Part shown: positions 36,578-45,366 of the stretch, in pieces
Position numbering within the stretch: position 1 is the stretch's first letter
Layout of the letters: the number at the start of each line of letters is the position of its first letter
NCBI RefSeq assembly: GCF_044383835.1
Contig: NZ_JBISEP010000022.1
Coordinates: 1-52,102, forward strand
Source of the DNA: Paraliobacillus sp044383835
GTDB lineage: Bacteria > Bacillota > Bacilli > Bacillales > Amphibacillaceae
DNA: 52,102 nt
Direction of reading: 5' to 3'
The notes under the pieces: model-generated
Seen by the model: the letters and a program-made list of their open reading frames with translations, nothing else
Databases searched by the model: none
Told to the model about the DNA's origin: nothing
Translations under genes and position numbers: made by a program

Positions 36578-37993
36578 ATGGATAAACCTAAAACGGTCAT
36601 AGAGAAGATTTGGGATAAACATGTCGTTCATCATGAAGAAGGTAGACCAGACCTCTTATATATCGATCTTCATTTAGTCCATGAAGTAACTTCTCCCCAA
36701 GCGTTTGAAGGCCTTCGAATGAAGAAGCGTAATGTTCGTAAGCCTCATCTTACATTTGCTACGATGGATCACAACGTTCCTACCATCCATCGTAACGTAA
36801 TTAAAGATGAGATATCTAAAAGGCAAATGGATCAATTACAGAAAAACTGTAATGAATTTGGAGTTCCACTAGCAGGCATTCATCATAAGCATCAAGGAAT
36901 TGTTCATGTCATTGGACCAGAGCTAGGGCTTACGCAACCAGGAAAAACGATCGTTTGTGGTGACAGCCACACCTCAACCCACGGAGCATTTGGTGCATTG
37001 GCATTTGGTATTGGCACAAGTGAAGTCGAGCATGTTTTGGCAACTCAGACGATATGGCAATCAAAACCAAAAACGTTAAATGTTAAAGTAGATGGCAAGC
37101 TAGGTACTGGTGTAACGGCAAAAGATCTTATTCTCGCTATTATTGGTAAATTTGGAGTTACATTTGGAACCGGTTATGTTATTGAATACACTGGGGAGGC
37201 AATAAGAGATCTATCCATGGAAGGTCGAATGACGATATGTAATATGTCGATAGAGGCTGGAGCTAGAGCGGGGCTAGTTAGCCCTGATGAAAAAACGGTT
37301 GAATTTTTAAGAGGTAGGAAATATGCTCCAAAAGAAGTGGAGTTTGATCAGGTTGCAAGTGAATGGTTAGATTTAGCTACAGATGAAGGTGCAGTCTATG
37401 ATGCAACAGTAGAAATTAATGCTGATGAAATCGAACCACAAGTAACATGGGGAACTAATCCTAGTATGTGTATTCCTATTAGTGGTAGCATACCCAACCC
37501 TAATGACGCTAATACAGAAAGTGATCGTAACGAGATTAATCACGCTTTAGCTTATATGGGGCTAGAAGCTGACCAACCAATATCGTCTGTTCCTATTGAG
37601 CATGTTTTTATCGGATCATGCACCAATTCACGTTTAGTTGACCTTGAACGTGCTGCTAGTATTATTAAAGGACGAACAGTCCATTCGGAAGTTAGAGCAA
37701 TTGTTGTTCCTGGATCACAATCAGTTAAAACCGAGGCAGAAAAACAGGGGTTAGATATTATCTTTAAAAAAGCTGGCTTTGAATGGAGAGGGGCTGGTTG
37801 TAGCATGTGTCTAGCTATGAATGGAGATATTGTTCCACCAGGTGAACGTTGTGCTTCTACATCGAACCGAAACTTTGAAGGGAGACAAGGTGCTGGTGCT
37901 CGAACACATTTAGTAAGTCCTGAAATGGCTGCAGCTGCAGCAATCGAAGGGAAATTTGTCGATGTAAGGCAGTTACCAATCCCTACTGATTAA
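36578..37993 (+). CDS. leuC: 3-Isopropylmalate dehydratase large subunit
   Basis: 471-residue aconitase-family subunit that with LeuD isomerises 2- to 3-isopropylmalate. The three 4Fe-4S ligands are visible: C348 in IGSCTNSR, and C408 and C411 in GCSMC. CGDSHTSTHGAFG (128-140) is conserved. AAAGGAG site well placed. Length typical. Confidence 0.97.
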   Translation: MDKPKTVIEKIWDKHVVHHEEGRPDLLYIDLHLVHEVTSPQAFEGLRMKKRNVRKPHLTFATMDHNVPTIHRNVIKDEISKRQMDQLQKNCNEFGVPLAGIHHKHQGIVHVIGPELGLTQPGKTIVCGDSHTSTHGAFGALAFGIGTSEVEHVLATQTIWQSKPKTLNVKVDGKLGTGVTAKDLILAIIGKFGVTFGTGYVIEYTGEAIRDLSMEGRMTICNMSIEAGARAGLVSPDEKTVEFLRGRKYAPKEVEFDQVASEWLDLATDEGAVYDATVEINADEIEPQVTWGTNPSMCIPISGSIPNPNDANTESDRNEINHALAYMGLEADQPISSVPIEHVFIGSCTNSRLVDLERAASIIKGRTVHSEVRAIVVPGSQSVKTEAEKQGLDIIFKKAGFEWRGAGCSMCLAMNGDIVPPGERCASTSNRNFEGRQGAGARTHLVSPEMAAAAAIEGKFVDVRQLPIPTD

Positions 37994-38019
37994 CATTGAA
38001 CCAAAGGAGGATTTTTCAA

Positions 38020-38610
38020 ATGGAGCCATTAAGAAGACACAATGGTTTAGTCTACCCACTTAACCGTGCAAATATAGATACAGATCAAATCATCCCAAAA
38101 CAATTTTTAAAACGGATCTCCAGACAAGGATTCGGTCAGTTTCTTTTTTATAATTGGAGATTTGATGAAAAAAATCAGCGAAAATCTGATTTTTCGTTAA
38201 ATGACCCTAAATATTCCGATGCATCTATTTTAGTAGCTGGTGATAACTTTGGGTGTGGCTCTTCTAGGGAACATGCACCATGGGCATTACAAGATTTTGG
38301 ATTCAAGGTTATTATCGCCCCTAGTTTTGCTGATATTTTTTATAATAACTGTACTAAAAACGGAATATTGCCGGTTAAATTAACGAATTCAGAAGTACAA
38401 CAATTGATTCTCAATGCGAAAGAAGACAATTATTACTTGACTGTTGATTTAGAGAAGAAAAAAGTGTTTGATTCAACTGGTTTTGAAGCAAATTTTGACT
38501 TAGCAGAATACCCAAGAGAAATGTTATTGAATGGTTGGGATGAGATCTCAGTTACCCTAACCCATTCAAGTAAAATTGATGCCTTCGAAATGAAGCATAC
38601 CGTTCATTAA
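38020..38610 (+). CDS. leuD: 3-Isopropylmalate dehydratase small subunit
   Basis: 196 residues carrying the swivel domain: PLNRANIDTDQIIPKQFLK, GDNFGCGSSREHAPWAL and the IIAPSFADIFYNNC segment. An in-frame TTG at 37996 exists, but the ATG at 38020 sits 9 bases after AAAGGAGG and is chosen. Last gene of the operon; repeat element copy B, with its terminator hairpin, starts one base after the stop. Confidence 0.97.
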   Translation: MEPLRRHNGLVYPLNRANIDTDQIIPKQFLKRISRQGFGQFLFYNWRFDEKNQRKSDFSLNDPKYSDASILVAGDNFGCGSSREHAPWALQDFGFKVIIAPSFADIFYNNCTKNGILPVKLTNSEVQQLILNAKEDNYYLTVDLEKKKVFDSTGFEANFDLAEYPREMLLNGWDEISVTLTHSSKIDAFEMKHTVH

Positions 38611-39010
38611 AGTGAGGATGGGACATAACCAAATCTTATACAATAGAAAACGAACTATAACCCTAATATAGTGGATTATAGTTCGTTTTTTATCTTAAGC
38701 AAGCAAATTAGCTGTGGAAACATACGATACTCCTCGAAAATGAAGTGCAATTTTATTCGTGCGATGCATTGCTGTCGAAGTATTCCTTGTCCTACAGGAA
38801 CAGCGCGCATCCAAAGGATCCACTCCTTAAAGGAATCGACGTTAGACTAAAACCGTCACGTCCTGTGACAACATCTAACTGACCCACGTCTTGTGGCCCC
38901 CGAAGCCGTGCCTGTGGAAAGAGAGTATATTTCCACAGCGGTGTTTTTTATTCTTCATTAAAATAAATGTTCGTATTTTCTATTGAGAAACATTGTTTTG
39001 TCTCAAGCTC
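38611..39010 (+). repeat. Intergenic repeat element, copy B (longest)
   Basis: Head ATGGGACATAAC (38618-38629) and tail GTTTTGTCTCAA (38995-39006) form imperfect terminal inverted repeats (9 of 12). Inside are a terminator hairpin, CATACGATACTCCTC (38721-38735), a 10-bp inverted repeat GCTGTGGAAA / TTTCCACAGC (38711-38720, 38930-38939) and several short hairpins. No open frame of note. Blocks are shared with copies A and C. Confidence 0.75.
38647..38692 (+). terminator. Terminator of the ilv-leu operon, inside repeat copy B
   Basis: A perfect 14-bp inverted repeat (38647-38660 and 38676-38689) ending in a T run. It is 36 bases past the leuD stop. Confidence 0.85.
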
Positions 39011-39015
39011 ATATA

Positions 39016-40065
39016 TTAATAATTCAAGAATTTCACACAAACCGCTTCCGGGGCTACTACATCTGTTTGAAGTGCGGTTAACCTGCCTGTTTGTTCATCT
39101 CTTTGATAAAGCGTTAATGTGCCTGATTTTTGATTTGATGCAACTAAGAATTTCCCTGTTGGATCAAGTACAAAATCTCTTGGCCAATCTCCTTCTGTCG
39201 ACACCCACTCTATTAAAGTAAGCTCACCACTCTCATCATTAATAGCAAAGACAGCAATACTATTATGCCCTCTATTAGCTACATAAACAAATTTTCCGTC
39301 TTTTGAAATGTGTATCGCGCTTCCATCATTCGTTTCGTCATAATCAGAAGGTATTGCTTTGATCGTTTGTTTTTCTGTAAACGACCCATCTGATCTATTG
39401 TACGATAATACAATTACTTCAGAGCTTAGCTCAGTCATAACATAAGCAATATTTGCACTAGGATGAAAAGCAATATGTCGTGGACCACTACCAGGCTTTG
39501 TCTGGAATGTATGTACTTTTGTTAACTTGCCTTCTTCAGCTTTATAAGTAATGATATTATCACTACCTAAATCAATTGCAATGACGAATTTTTCATCTGG
39601 AGTAAAACCAGCATAATGCATATGTGGTTTTTCTTGACGTTCATGTGGTCCTGAACCATCATGCTCGACAACATCTGTAAGCGTTTGTAAAGAACCATCT
39701 GGATTAGTCAGGTAAGATTCAACTTTTTTTGTATGATAATTAGCTGTAACAACATTAGAGTTATCACTTTTTATACTGACATGACATGGAGGTGAACCAG
39801 CCGTAGATCGACTGTTTAATTTTGTTAAATTCCCTGTTTCTCTGTCAATCGCGAATGAAGTTACTCCACCTTTTTCTCCGTCCTTCGACACCGCGTAGAG
39901 ATATTTATTATCATTTGATACGGTGAGATATGTAGGGTTATCAAGCTCCGCAGCAGGAGATACATTTACAATAGAAGCTTGATCAATATCTAGTACAAAT
40001 TTATACACCCCTTCACTTTCTTGCTTTGTGTATGTTCCAACATAACCGATAAATTGGTTACCCAT
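39016..40065 (-). CDS. pgl: 6-Phosphogluconolactonase, YkgB/Pgl beta-propeller type
   Basis: 349 residues with seven-bladed lactonase repeats (NPTYLTVSNDNKYLYAVS, GSGPRHIAFHPSANIAYVMTE, GKFVYVANRGHNSIAVF, WPRDFVLDPTGKFLVASNQ). Family members hydrolyse 6-phosphogluconolactone in the pentose phosphate pathway. The frame runs from 40113, but the ATG at 40065 (MGNQFIGYVGTYT) follows GGAG by 5 bases and gives exactly the length of B. subtilis YkgB. Other lactonase substrates are possible. Confidence 0.9.
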   Translation of the reverse strand: MGNQFIGYVGTYTKQESEGVYKFVLDIDQASIVNVSPAAELDNPTYLTVSNDNKYLYAVSKDGEKGGVTSFAIDRETGNLTKLNSRSTAGSPPCHVSIKSDNSNVVTANYHTKKVESYLTNPDGSLQTLTDVVEHDGSGPHERQEKPHMHYAGFTPDEKFVIAIDLGSDNIITYKAEEGKLTKVHTFQTKPGSGPRHIAFHPSANIAYVMTELSSEVIVLSYNRSDGSFTEKQTIKAIPSDYDETNDGSAIHISKDGKFVYVANRGHNSIAVFAINDESGELTLIEWVSTEGDWPRDFVLDPTGKFLVASNQKSGTLTLYQRDEQTGRLTALQTDVVAPEAVCVKFLNY

Positions 40066-40138
40066 TTGAACTCCACTCCCTTTTCTATTGTTTTGTTCAT
40101 TATAACAAAACAATAGAAGAGAAGCTATGAATTAGAAA

Positions 40139-40167
40139 AGCAGACGAATAGTATGATTCGCCTGCTC
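40139..40167 (-). terminator. Terminator after the 44-residue gene
   Basis: Minus-strand stem AGCAGGCGAAT / ATTCGTCTGCT (one G-T pair) followed by TTTTCT, 17 bases past the small gene's stop. Confidence 0.7.
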
Positions 40168-40184
40168 TAATTATAATTATGCTA

Positions 40185-40319
40185 TTACTGTTGTTGGGTC
40201 ATAGTTTTTGTCATTTTTGACATCATATTACCCATATCTTTATTTCTCATACTGTAATATGTCGCTGCCCCAACACCGATTGATGCTAAAATAGGAAGTA
40301 TCATGTTTTTGTTTTTCAT
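40185..40319 (-). CDS. Small membrane-associated protein, DUF3918/YrzQ-like
   Basis: 44 residues, beginning MKNKNMILPILASIGVGAA: a hydrophobic helix, then YYSMRNKDMGNMM and a Met/Thr/Gln-rich tail. An excellent AGGAGG site lies 8 bases before the ATG, and a terminator follows. The arrangement (short helix plus Met-rich basic tail) matches the small DUF3918/YrzQ group in Bacilli; the naming is tentative, the gene itself is well supported. Confidence 0.75.
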   Translation of the reverse strand: MKNKNMILPILASIGVGAATYYSMRNKDMGNMMSKMTKTMTQQQ

Positions 40320-40400
40320 GTTCTCTCACCTCCTGTTAATACTATTTCCATTGTAAATTATTTTACTACCAGAAATATTTAACAGGACCTTTAAATCTTG

Positions 40401-40973
40401 TCAAGACACCTCTAACCATTGCTGAAATGTTGTATTAAACTCGTCTTTTAAAAGTTTTTGCAACTTTATTCTTGCTCGATATAAACGTGTTTTAACAGCT
40501 GATATAGAGATAAGTAATTTTTGAGCAATTTCTTTATCTGTTAAATCAAAATGTAGTTTCAAATAAAGCACATCCCGCAAACTGGGATTTAATGATTCAA
40601 TTGCATTAGTAATTTGTTGGTATTTAATGTTCTTTTCCATTGCTTCTTCTACATAAGAACAGCATCTATTTTCAATTATGATATGATTTTGAAGCCAATC
40701 ATCAGCAGGTATCGTCTGCATACGTTGTTGTTTACGTAACACATCAATAGCAGTCCGCTTAACAATTGTTTTTAACCAAGCTTTCCACTTTGATTTATCT
40801 TCAATATTATGTTGATGGTAATACGCTTTAATAAATGATTCCTGTACAACATCTTCCGCTAAATAACTATCTCTAGTTATATGGGTAGCTATAGATAACA
40901 TATCTTGATAATAAAGTTGAAAGTAACAGTAGAAAATAGGATTCTCTCCTCTACTTGCTTCTAGAGTTAACAC
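40401..40973 (-). CDS. ECF-type RNA polymerase sigma factor
   Basis: 190 residues. Region 2 (about 20-85: YYQDMLSIATHITRDSYLAEDVVQESFIKAYYH...WKAWLKTIVKRTAIDVLRK) and region 4 (about 118-172: SLNPSLRDVLYLKLHFDLTDKEIAQKLLISISAVKTRLYRARIKL) are both clear. GTG start, 10 bases after GGAGG. It follows the ABC permease by 17 bases and is the last gene of a GntR-ATPase-permease-sigma operon. No anti-sigma gene is adjacent. Confidence 0.92.
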   Translation of the reverse strand: MLTLEASRGENPIFYCYFQLYYQDMLSIATHITRDSYLAEDVVQESFIKAYYHQHNIEDKSKWKAWLKTIVKRTAIDVLRKQQRMQTIPADDWLQNHIIIENRCCSYVEEAMEKNIKYQQITNAIESLNPSLRDVLYLKLHFDLTDKEIAQKLLISISAVKTRLYRARIKLQKLLKDEFNTTFQQWLEVS

Positions 40974-40990
40974 GTCAGCATTACCTCCAT

Positions 40991-42967
40991 TTATTTAATC
41001 ACTTCTAAGACAAAATCAGGAACTTTAGTTGGTTCTAATGACTCAACAAGCATCTCATCCATACCTTTTATGTCAATTGCCATGCCGTAAATTTCTTCTT
41101 GTACATAATTCCCACGTAGACTAATGGACTGTAGCAAAGTGCTAATTTCTTCTTTATTAGTAATTTTAACAACATCCTCATTGTCTAAATAGAATTCACT
41201 GTTGTATACTTGGCCACTTTCTATGTTGAATTTTTTAAGGTAAATAGCATTCACCTTATCAGCTGTAACAATTAATTCATCATAAATCCCTTGATCTTTC
41301 AACCAATTTAAAAATGAAATATCATTCGGATGAATGTTTATATAAACAGGAGATTCATCATTATTCAAATAAATTGCAACTTCAACCAAAGCATTAGTAG
41401 GATGACGCATATCTTGATAACTTTTGTTAAGTGCATCCTGTTGTAATACATCAATTAAAGACGCCATGCGTTTCTCATTAGAGGTAACATGAACGGTTTC
41501 ATAGTAATTTGCAAATTCATTAATTTCAATATAGTCAATATTACGATTATCTATTGCAAAAATTGGCTCATTCATTTTTTTGAATTCTTTTGATTCATAA
41601 ATTGGTTTTAAATGCTCGTCTAACGAAGTATTAGAGATATTATATTTTCTTATCACATGGCGACCATTATTTAAGTCATATTTTAATTCAATTGTACTAT
41701 CTTCATAGCCATATGCTTGCGAATGGTCAGAGGAATCAATTAACGTTTGATGAAGTTCTCTCACTTCATTAATTAATTGTGCTGATTTAATACCCTTATA
41801 TTGTTCACCTATATCTCCTTCCTGCCAATAATATGGTGACCGTTCCTGTACATACACTTGTTCAATGTCATCTAAATTAGGAATTCTATTTTCATATCCC
41901 GTAACATCAAGCGAAACTAGGATAAACAATATACTACATGCTAACACATAATATAAATAACTTTTCCAGTCAGTAAATACTCTCCAAGTTTTTTTTAACA
42001 TCATTTGTGCTAACAGATAACCAATAATCGATCCGAAAATATAACCAAAAATAACCCAAGCATAATGATGCTGCATGATACCAAAATAAGTGCCACCTAC
42101 TAACGTCATACAAAAAGTAAATCCATACTTAAATATGGGACGTAATGGTAAGAAAGCGATAGTTTGAGATGCAGCCTCTGTCTTTCTGTTTGTGTATAAC
42201 AAAAGGCTAAATCCTGTGAATAACAAAATTAATAAACTATATATTGAGATATCAACAACGGTAACATTCATCTCATAAAGCAATTCCCAACTATATGTTA
42301 TTGGGGAATATTTAGATAGTTGATCTTCTAGTAAATAATTTGTTGGAAATCCAATTAGAAAATTATTCAAGTTATACATGATCAGCGTCGTGATGCCAAC
42401 TGGGAAAAACATAAGTATATAGGTGAAAATTCCTTGCATAGCAGATAATCCAGTCAGCATACCAACAAATGTCGCTATGGTAAAAACTAATGTTTGTAAC
42501 AGTAAACTTAATCCAAACCATGGTCCTATGTCACTTAGCGTGTAAAAAAGAGAAACATCAAAACTTCGCTCCATTAATACTAAAATTAGACTAATAATTA
42601 CATTAGTTGCTACTAAAAGAGCAACTCCTAATCCGAATTTATACATAAAAATTGTTTGTCTTTTAATCGGTAAGCTGTGCATAAAATCAACAGATTGTTT
42701 TGTTTGCATATAACGGAATAGAGTTATTGCTAATAACACTGGTGCAACGAATATAGCTAGTATTTGAATGATAGGAGTAAATTCGAATAAATTAGTATAC
42801 GTATCATTTGTTATATACCGATCCATCCTATCCTGACTTAGATACATTGCTATATTTAATGGGATTACGAAAAATAGAACAAGTGTGTACACAAGACTAA
42901 TCCAACCTACTTGACGAAAGTCTTGTTTTACTAATTCCTTCTTAAACCAAGATGTTTTCGATTGCAT
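40991..42967 (-). CDS. ABC-2-type permease with large extracytoplasmic domain
   Basis: 658 residues. The first half holds about ten membrane segments (about 20-375: RYMQTKQSVDFMHSLPIKRQTIFMYKF is typical of ABC-2 permeases). After the last segment (about 335-352) an extracytoplasmic domain of roughly 300 residues follows (Tyr/Asn/Asp-rich, alternating strands). The ATG overlaps the ATPase gene by 26 bases with GGAGG inside it. Family resembles YtrC/D-type and peptide-resistance exporters; substrate unknown. Confidence 0.88.
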   Translation of the reverse strand: MQSKTSWFKKELVKQDFRQVGWISLVYTLVLFFVIPLNIAMYLSQDRMDRYITNDTYTNLFEFTPIIQILAIFVAPVLLAITLFRYMQTKQSVDFMHSLPIKRQTIFMYKFGLGVALLVATNVIISLILVLMERSFDVSLFYTLSDIGPWFGLSLLLQTLVFTIATFVGMLTGLSAMQGIFTYILMFFPVGITTLIMYNLNNFLIGFPTNYLLEDQLSKYSPITYSWELLYEMNVTVVDISIYSLLILLFTGFSLLLYTNRKTEAASQTIAFLPLRPIFKYGFTFCMTLVGGTYFGIMQHHYAWVIFGYIFGSIIGYLLAQMMLKKTWRVFTDWKSYLYYVLACSILFILVSLDVTGYENRIPNLDDIEQVYVQERSPYYWQEGDIGEQYKGIKSAQLINEVRELHQTLIDSSDHSQAYGYEDSTIELKYDLNNGRHVIRKYNISNTSLDEHLKPIYESKEFKKMNEPIFAIDNRNIDYIEINEFANYYETVHVTSNEKRMASLIDVLQQDALNKSYQDMRHPTNALVEVAIYLNNDESPVYINIHPNDISFLNWLKDQGIYDELIVTADKVNAIYLKKFNIESGQVYNSEFYLDNEDVVKITNKEEISTLLQSISLRGNYVQEEIYGMAIDIKGMDEMLVESLEPTKVPDFVLEVIK

Positions 42968-43838
42968 AACCTACACCTCCCATTTCGTAAACAAAAATCT
43001 CTTCTAATGTAAGTGGTAATAAATCATATACAACAGGGTTATAAGATTTAATTGTCTGATCAATTTCCTCTCGACTACCTCTTACAATTAATAAATGAAC
43101 ACTTCCTCTTTTTTCTTGATGAACAATGTCTAGCTGTTCAAGCAACTCGGTACTGTCATTCTTCACAGCAATCTGAATTTTATGAATATCTGATTTCAAG
43201 TCATCCAAGTCTTTTTCTAAAACAAATGAACCATGATGTAAAATACCTATATGATCGCAAATGTCTTCAATCTCTCGAAGGTTATGTGACGAGATTATCA
43301 CAGTCATTTCTCTATCAGCAACATCTTGGATGATTAAGTTTTTAATTTTTTGACGCACAACAGCATCTAGACCATCGAACGGTTCATCTAAAATCAATAC
43401 ATCCGGCATTGTACACAAAGTTAACCAGAACGCTACCTGCCTCTGCATCCCTTTAGAGAAACGTGCTATTTTTCGATTTAACTCCAATCCAAGTAATGCA
43501 TGTAACTTATGAAATCGTTCTTGATTCCATGTATCGTATATATTGGCATAAAACTCAGCCATTTGTTTCACAGTATATTGTGGAAAGGTGAACGGCAAAT
43601 CAGGAATAAACATGATCTTTTGTTTCAAACTAGGATTTTCATATACTTGTTGTGTATTTATTATTATTTCTCCATGATCTTGTTTCAATATTCCTGCAGT
43701 CATTTTTAATAGCGTTGTTTTTCCAGCACCATTGGAACCCAACAAACCATAAATGGAACCTTTATTTACTCCAAAGGTGACTTGATCTAACACCTTTTCT
43801 TTATCAAATCGCTTTGAAATGTTCGTTAAATTAATCAT
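42942..43838 (-). CDS. ABC transporter ATP-binding protein (YtrB-like)
   Basis: About 298 residues. Walker A GSNGAGKTT, a degenerate signature FSKGMQRQ, Walker B VLILDEPFDGLD and an H-loop SSHNLREIE are present. The frame reaches ATG 43865, but the ATG at 43838 (MINLTNISKRFD) follows GGAGGTGG and overlaps the gntR stop by 8 bases; it is chosen. Pairs with the ABC-2 permease downstream. Confidence 0.92.
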   Translation of the reverse strand: MINLTNISKRFDKEKVLDQVTFGVNKGSIYGLLGSNGAGKTTLLKMTAGILKQDHGEIIINTQQVYENPSLKQKIMFIPDLPFTFPQYTVKQMAEFYANIYDTWNQERFHKLHALLGLELNRKIARFSKGMQRQVAFWLTLCTMPDVLILDEPFDGLDAVVRQKIKNLIIQDVADREMTVIISSHNLREIEDICDHIGILHHGSFVLEKDLDDLKSDIHKIQIAVKNDSTELLEQLDIVHQEKRGSVHLLIVRGSREEIDQTIKSYNPVVYDLLPLTLEEIFVYEMGGVGYAIENILV

Positions 43839-44220
43839 TTCTATTGCCACCTCCAATTTGTTCATATGTCATATCAATCATTTGATTTATCTCATCTTTT
43901 GTTATTCCTACAAAAAAAGCTTCAGCTAGCAGTTTTTCTAAATCTGTTCTAATTCTATTCACCTCATTCAAACTGACCTTTTTTGCTGAACGATCAACAA
44001 AACTTCCCTTTCCTTTTACAGAATAAATAAAACCTTGTACTTCTAATTCACGGTACGCTTTTTGAATAGTATTTGGATTCACAGTTAATTGTTGGGCAAG
44101 TATTCGTACAGATGGAAGTTTTTCATCTACTTGTATCACATCATTAATAATTAATTCTTTAAACTTATTAACCAATTGTTCGTATATTGGTTTTCTGTTA
44201 CGCAAATCTAGATCAAACAT
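43831..44220 (-). CDS. GntR-family repressor, YtrA subfamily
   Basis: About 129 residues: N-terminal winged helix (about 8-75: PIYEQLVNKFKELI...LPSVRILAQQLTVNPNTIQKAYRELEVQGFIYSVKGKGSFV), then a short helical dimerisation tail of about 50 residues, which defines the YtrA group that controls ABC operons. ATG at 44220 follows GGGAGG; the frame's TTG at 44238 overlaps it. A perfect inverted repeat lies directly upstream, consistent with autoregulation. Confidence 0.92.
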   Translation of the reverse strand: MFDLDLRNRKPIYEQLVNKFKELIINDVIQVDEKLPSVRILAQQLTVNPNTIQKAYRELEVQGFIYSVKGKGSFVDRSAKKVSLNEVNRIRTDLEKLLAEAFFVGITKDEINQMIDMTYEQIGGGNRND

Positions 44221-44240
44221 ATCTATCCTCCCTTTCAACT

Positions 44241-44277
44241 GTATTAACTGTATTATTCATCGTAGTACAGTTAATAC
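44241..44277 (-). promoter_or_regulatory. GntR operator: perfect 12-bp inverted repeat
   Basis: GTATTAACTGTA (44241-44252) and its exact complement (44266-44277) are separated by 13 bases, beginning 20 bases before the gntR ATG. One arm overlaps the -10 element. Likely site for the GntR product. Confidence 0.75.
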
Positions 44278-44304
44278 TATACGCTTCATCCATCAAATTG
44301 TAAA
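44276..44304 (-). promoter_or_regulatory. Promoter of the gntR-ABC-sigma operon
   Basis: Minus-strand TTTACA (44299-44304), 17-base spacer, TATAGT (44276-44281), overlapping the operator's distal arm. Confidence 0.65.
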
Positions 44305-44424
44305 GGACTATTTTTCAAATATATTCATATTGGAAAAATTTACATTTTTATTGATTATCAATAAAAATATATTTATAATTGATAATAATTAGGTTATAAT
44401 GAAATTTAAAGGGAGGTTATTTAA

Positions 44425-44949
44425 ATGAAAAATAAAAGAAAAATATTGATATTCGGTTTGTTTCTTCACATTGTTTTGATGCTTGTTTTTACCATTTACA
44501 CCGTGTGGAGATTCATAGATAATTCTGAATTCAATTATAATAATGAGATGGTTGTAATGAGCAGCTCGCTTCAAGTAAAAGTGATTATATTTTTATTATT
44601 AACATCAGCTACGATCGTATATTCCCTATATTTAATGATTCGTTTAATTAAAAACTTGGAGAAAGATAAGATATTTAATAAAGAGAACATTAAACTTATG
44701 GAAAGAATAGTACGATCATTAGTTGTTTTTTCACTTTTAGCTATACTTGGAATATCAATCAACGGTTCGTTTTCGATTGGATTTTCTAGATGGAGTATCC
44801 AAAATGGAGTACTTGACTTTTCGGGCTTTAATCTTAACTTTTCTGTATTTATCATGGCTATTTTATCTATTATAATAATCATTATAGCGATGGTAGAAGT
44901 TTTTAAAGAAGGATTAAACCTAAAAGAAGAAAATGATTTGACTGTGTAG
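44425..44949 (+). CDS. DUF2975-like membrane protein
   Basis: 174 residues with four membrane segments (about 8-29, 52-76, 92-112, 134-160). The arrangement, with a downstream small Xre regulator, matches DUF2975 proteins. Function unknown. GGGAGG site precedes the ATG; the Xre gene begins at or just after its stop. Confidence 0.8.
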   Translation: MKNKRKILIFGLFLHIVLMLVFTIYTVWRFIDNSEFNYNNEMVVMSSSLQVKVIIFLLLTSATIVYSLYLMIRLIKNLEKDKIFNKENIKLMERIVRSLVVFSLLAILGISINGSFSIGFSRWSIQNGVLDFSGFNLNFSVFIMAILSIIIIIIAMVEVFKEGLNLKEENDLTV

Positions 44950-44958
44950 GTGATTAAA

Positions 44959-45165
44959 TTGGCGATAATAGTGAATTTAGATGTCATGATGGCAAAGAGA
45001 AAAATTAGCTTAAATGAGCTTTCAGAAAAAGTAGATATCACACAGGCAAATTTATCAATTTTGAAAACAGGAAAAGCAAAAGCAATAAGATTTTCAACTT
45101 TGGAAAAAATTTGCGAGAGCTTAAATTGTCAACCAGCTGATATTTTAGAATATAGAAGTGAATAG
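44959..45165 (+). CDS. Small Xre-type DNA-binding protein (YozG-like)
   Basis: About 68 residues, a single helix-turn-helix: AIIVNLDVMMAKRKISLNELSEKVDITQANLSILKTGKAKAIRFSTLEKICESLNCQPADILEY. The frame opens at GTG 44950 immediately after the DUF2975 stop; TTG 44959, 7 bases after AGGTG, gives the usual family start. It probably regulates its own two-gene operon. Confidence 0.9.
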   Translation: MAIIVNLDVMMAKRKISLNELSEKVDITQANLSILKTGKAKAIRFSTLEKICESLNCQPADILEYRSE

Positions 45166-45231
45166 TCTTAACTACATTTTAAATGTTTTAAGCTGATAGT
45201 GGATAAAAGCATAAACAACTGTTAAAATTCG

Positions 45232-45300
45232 AATGGTTGGGATAAAACTAAATAAAAGCGGACTATCGTACATTTAGTATGAATGATAGTCCGCTTATTT
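45232..45300 (+). repeat. Head-only copy D of the repeat element, with terminator
   Basis: TTGGGATAAAAC (about 45237-45248) resembles the element head. It is followed by a perfect 12-bp stem (45256-45267, 45285-45296) and a T-rich tail. The core blocks of copies A-C are missing. It lies about 70 bases behind the xre stop and can end that transcript. Confidence 0.6.
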
Positions 45301-45366
45301 ATTTTAATGATCACTATGTGAATTTTCTTATGTATAAAACAATCAATTTAACAACAATACGTATGC

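Noticed and set aside
37552..37806. 84-codon minus-strand frame inside leuC
   Set aside because: Shadow of a highly conserved coding region; Cys-rich look comes from reverse reading of leuC codons.
38840..38900. CRISPR-like or tRNA-like reading of the hairpin row in copy B
   Set aside because: Stems differ and spacing is irregular, and no tRNA arm pattern or CCA-type end fits.
44571..45041. 156-codon minus-strand frame opposite the DUF2975 gene
   Set aside because: It is the antisense shadow of a membrane protein gene with a good ribosome site; Ile/Ser-rich composition is typical of such shadows.
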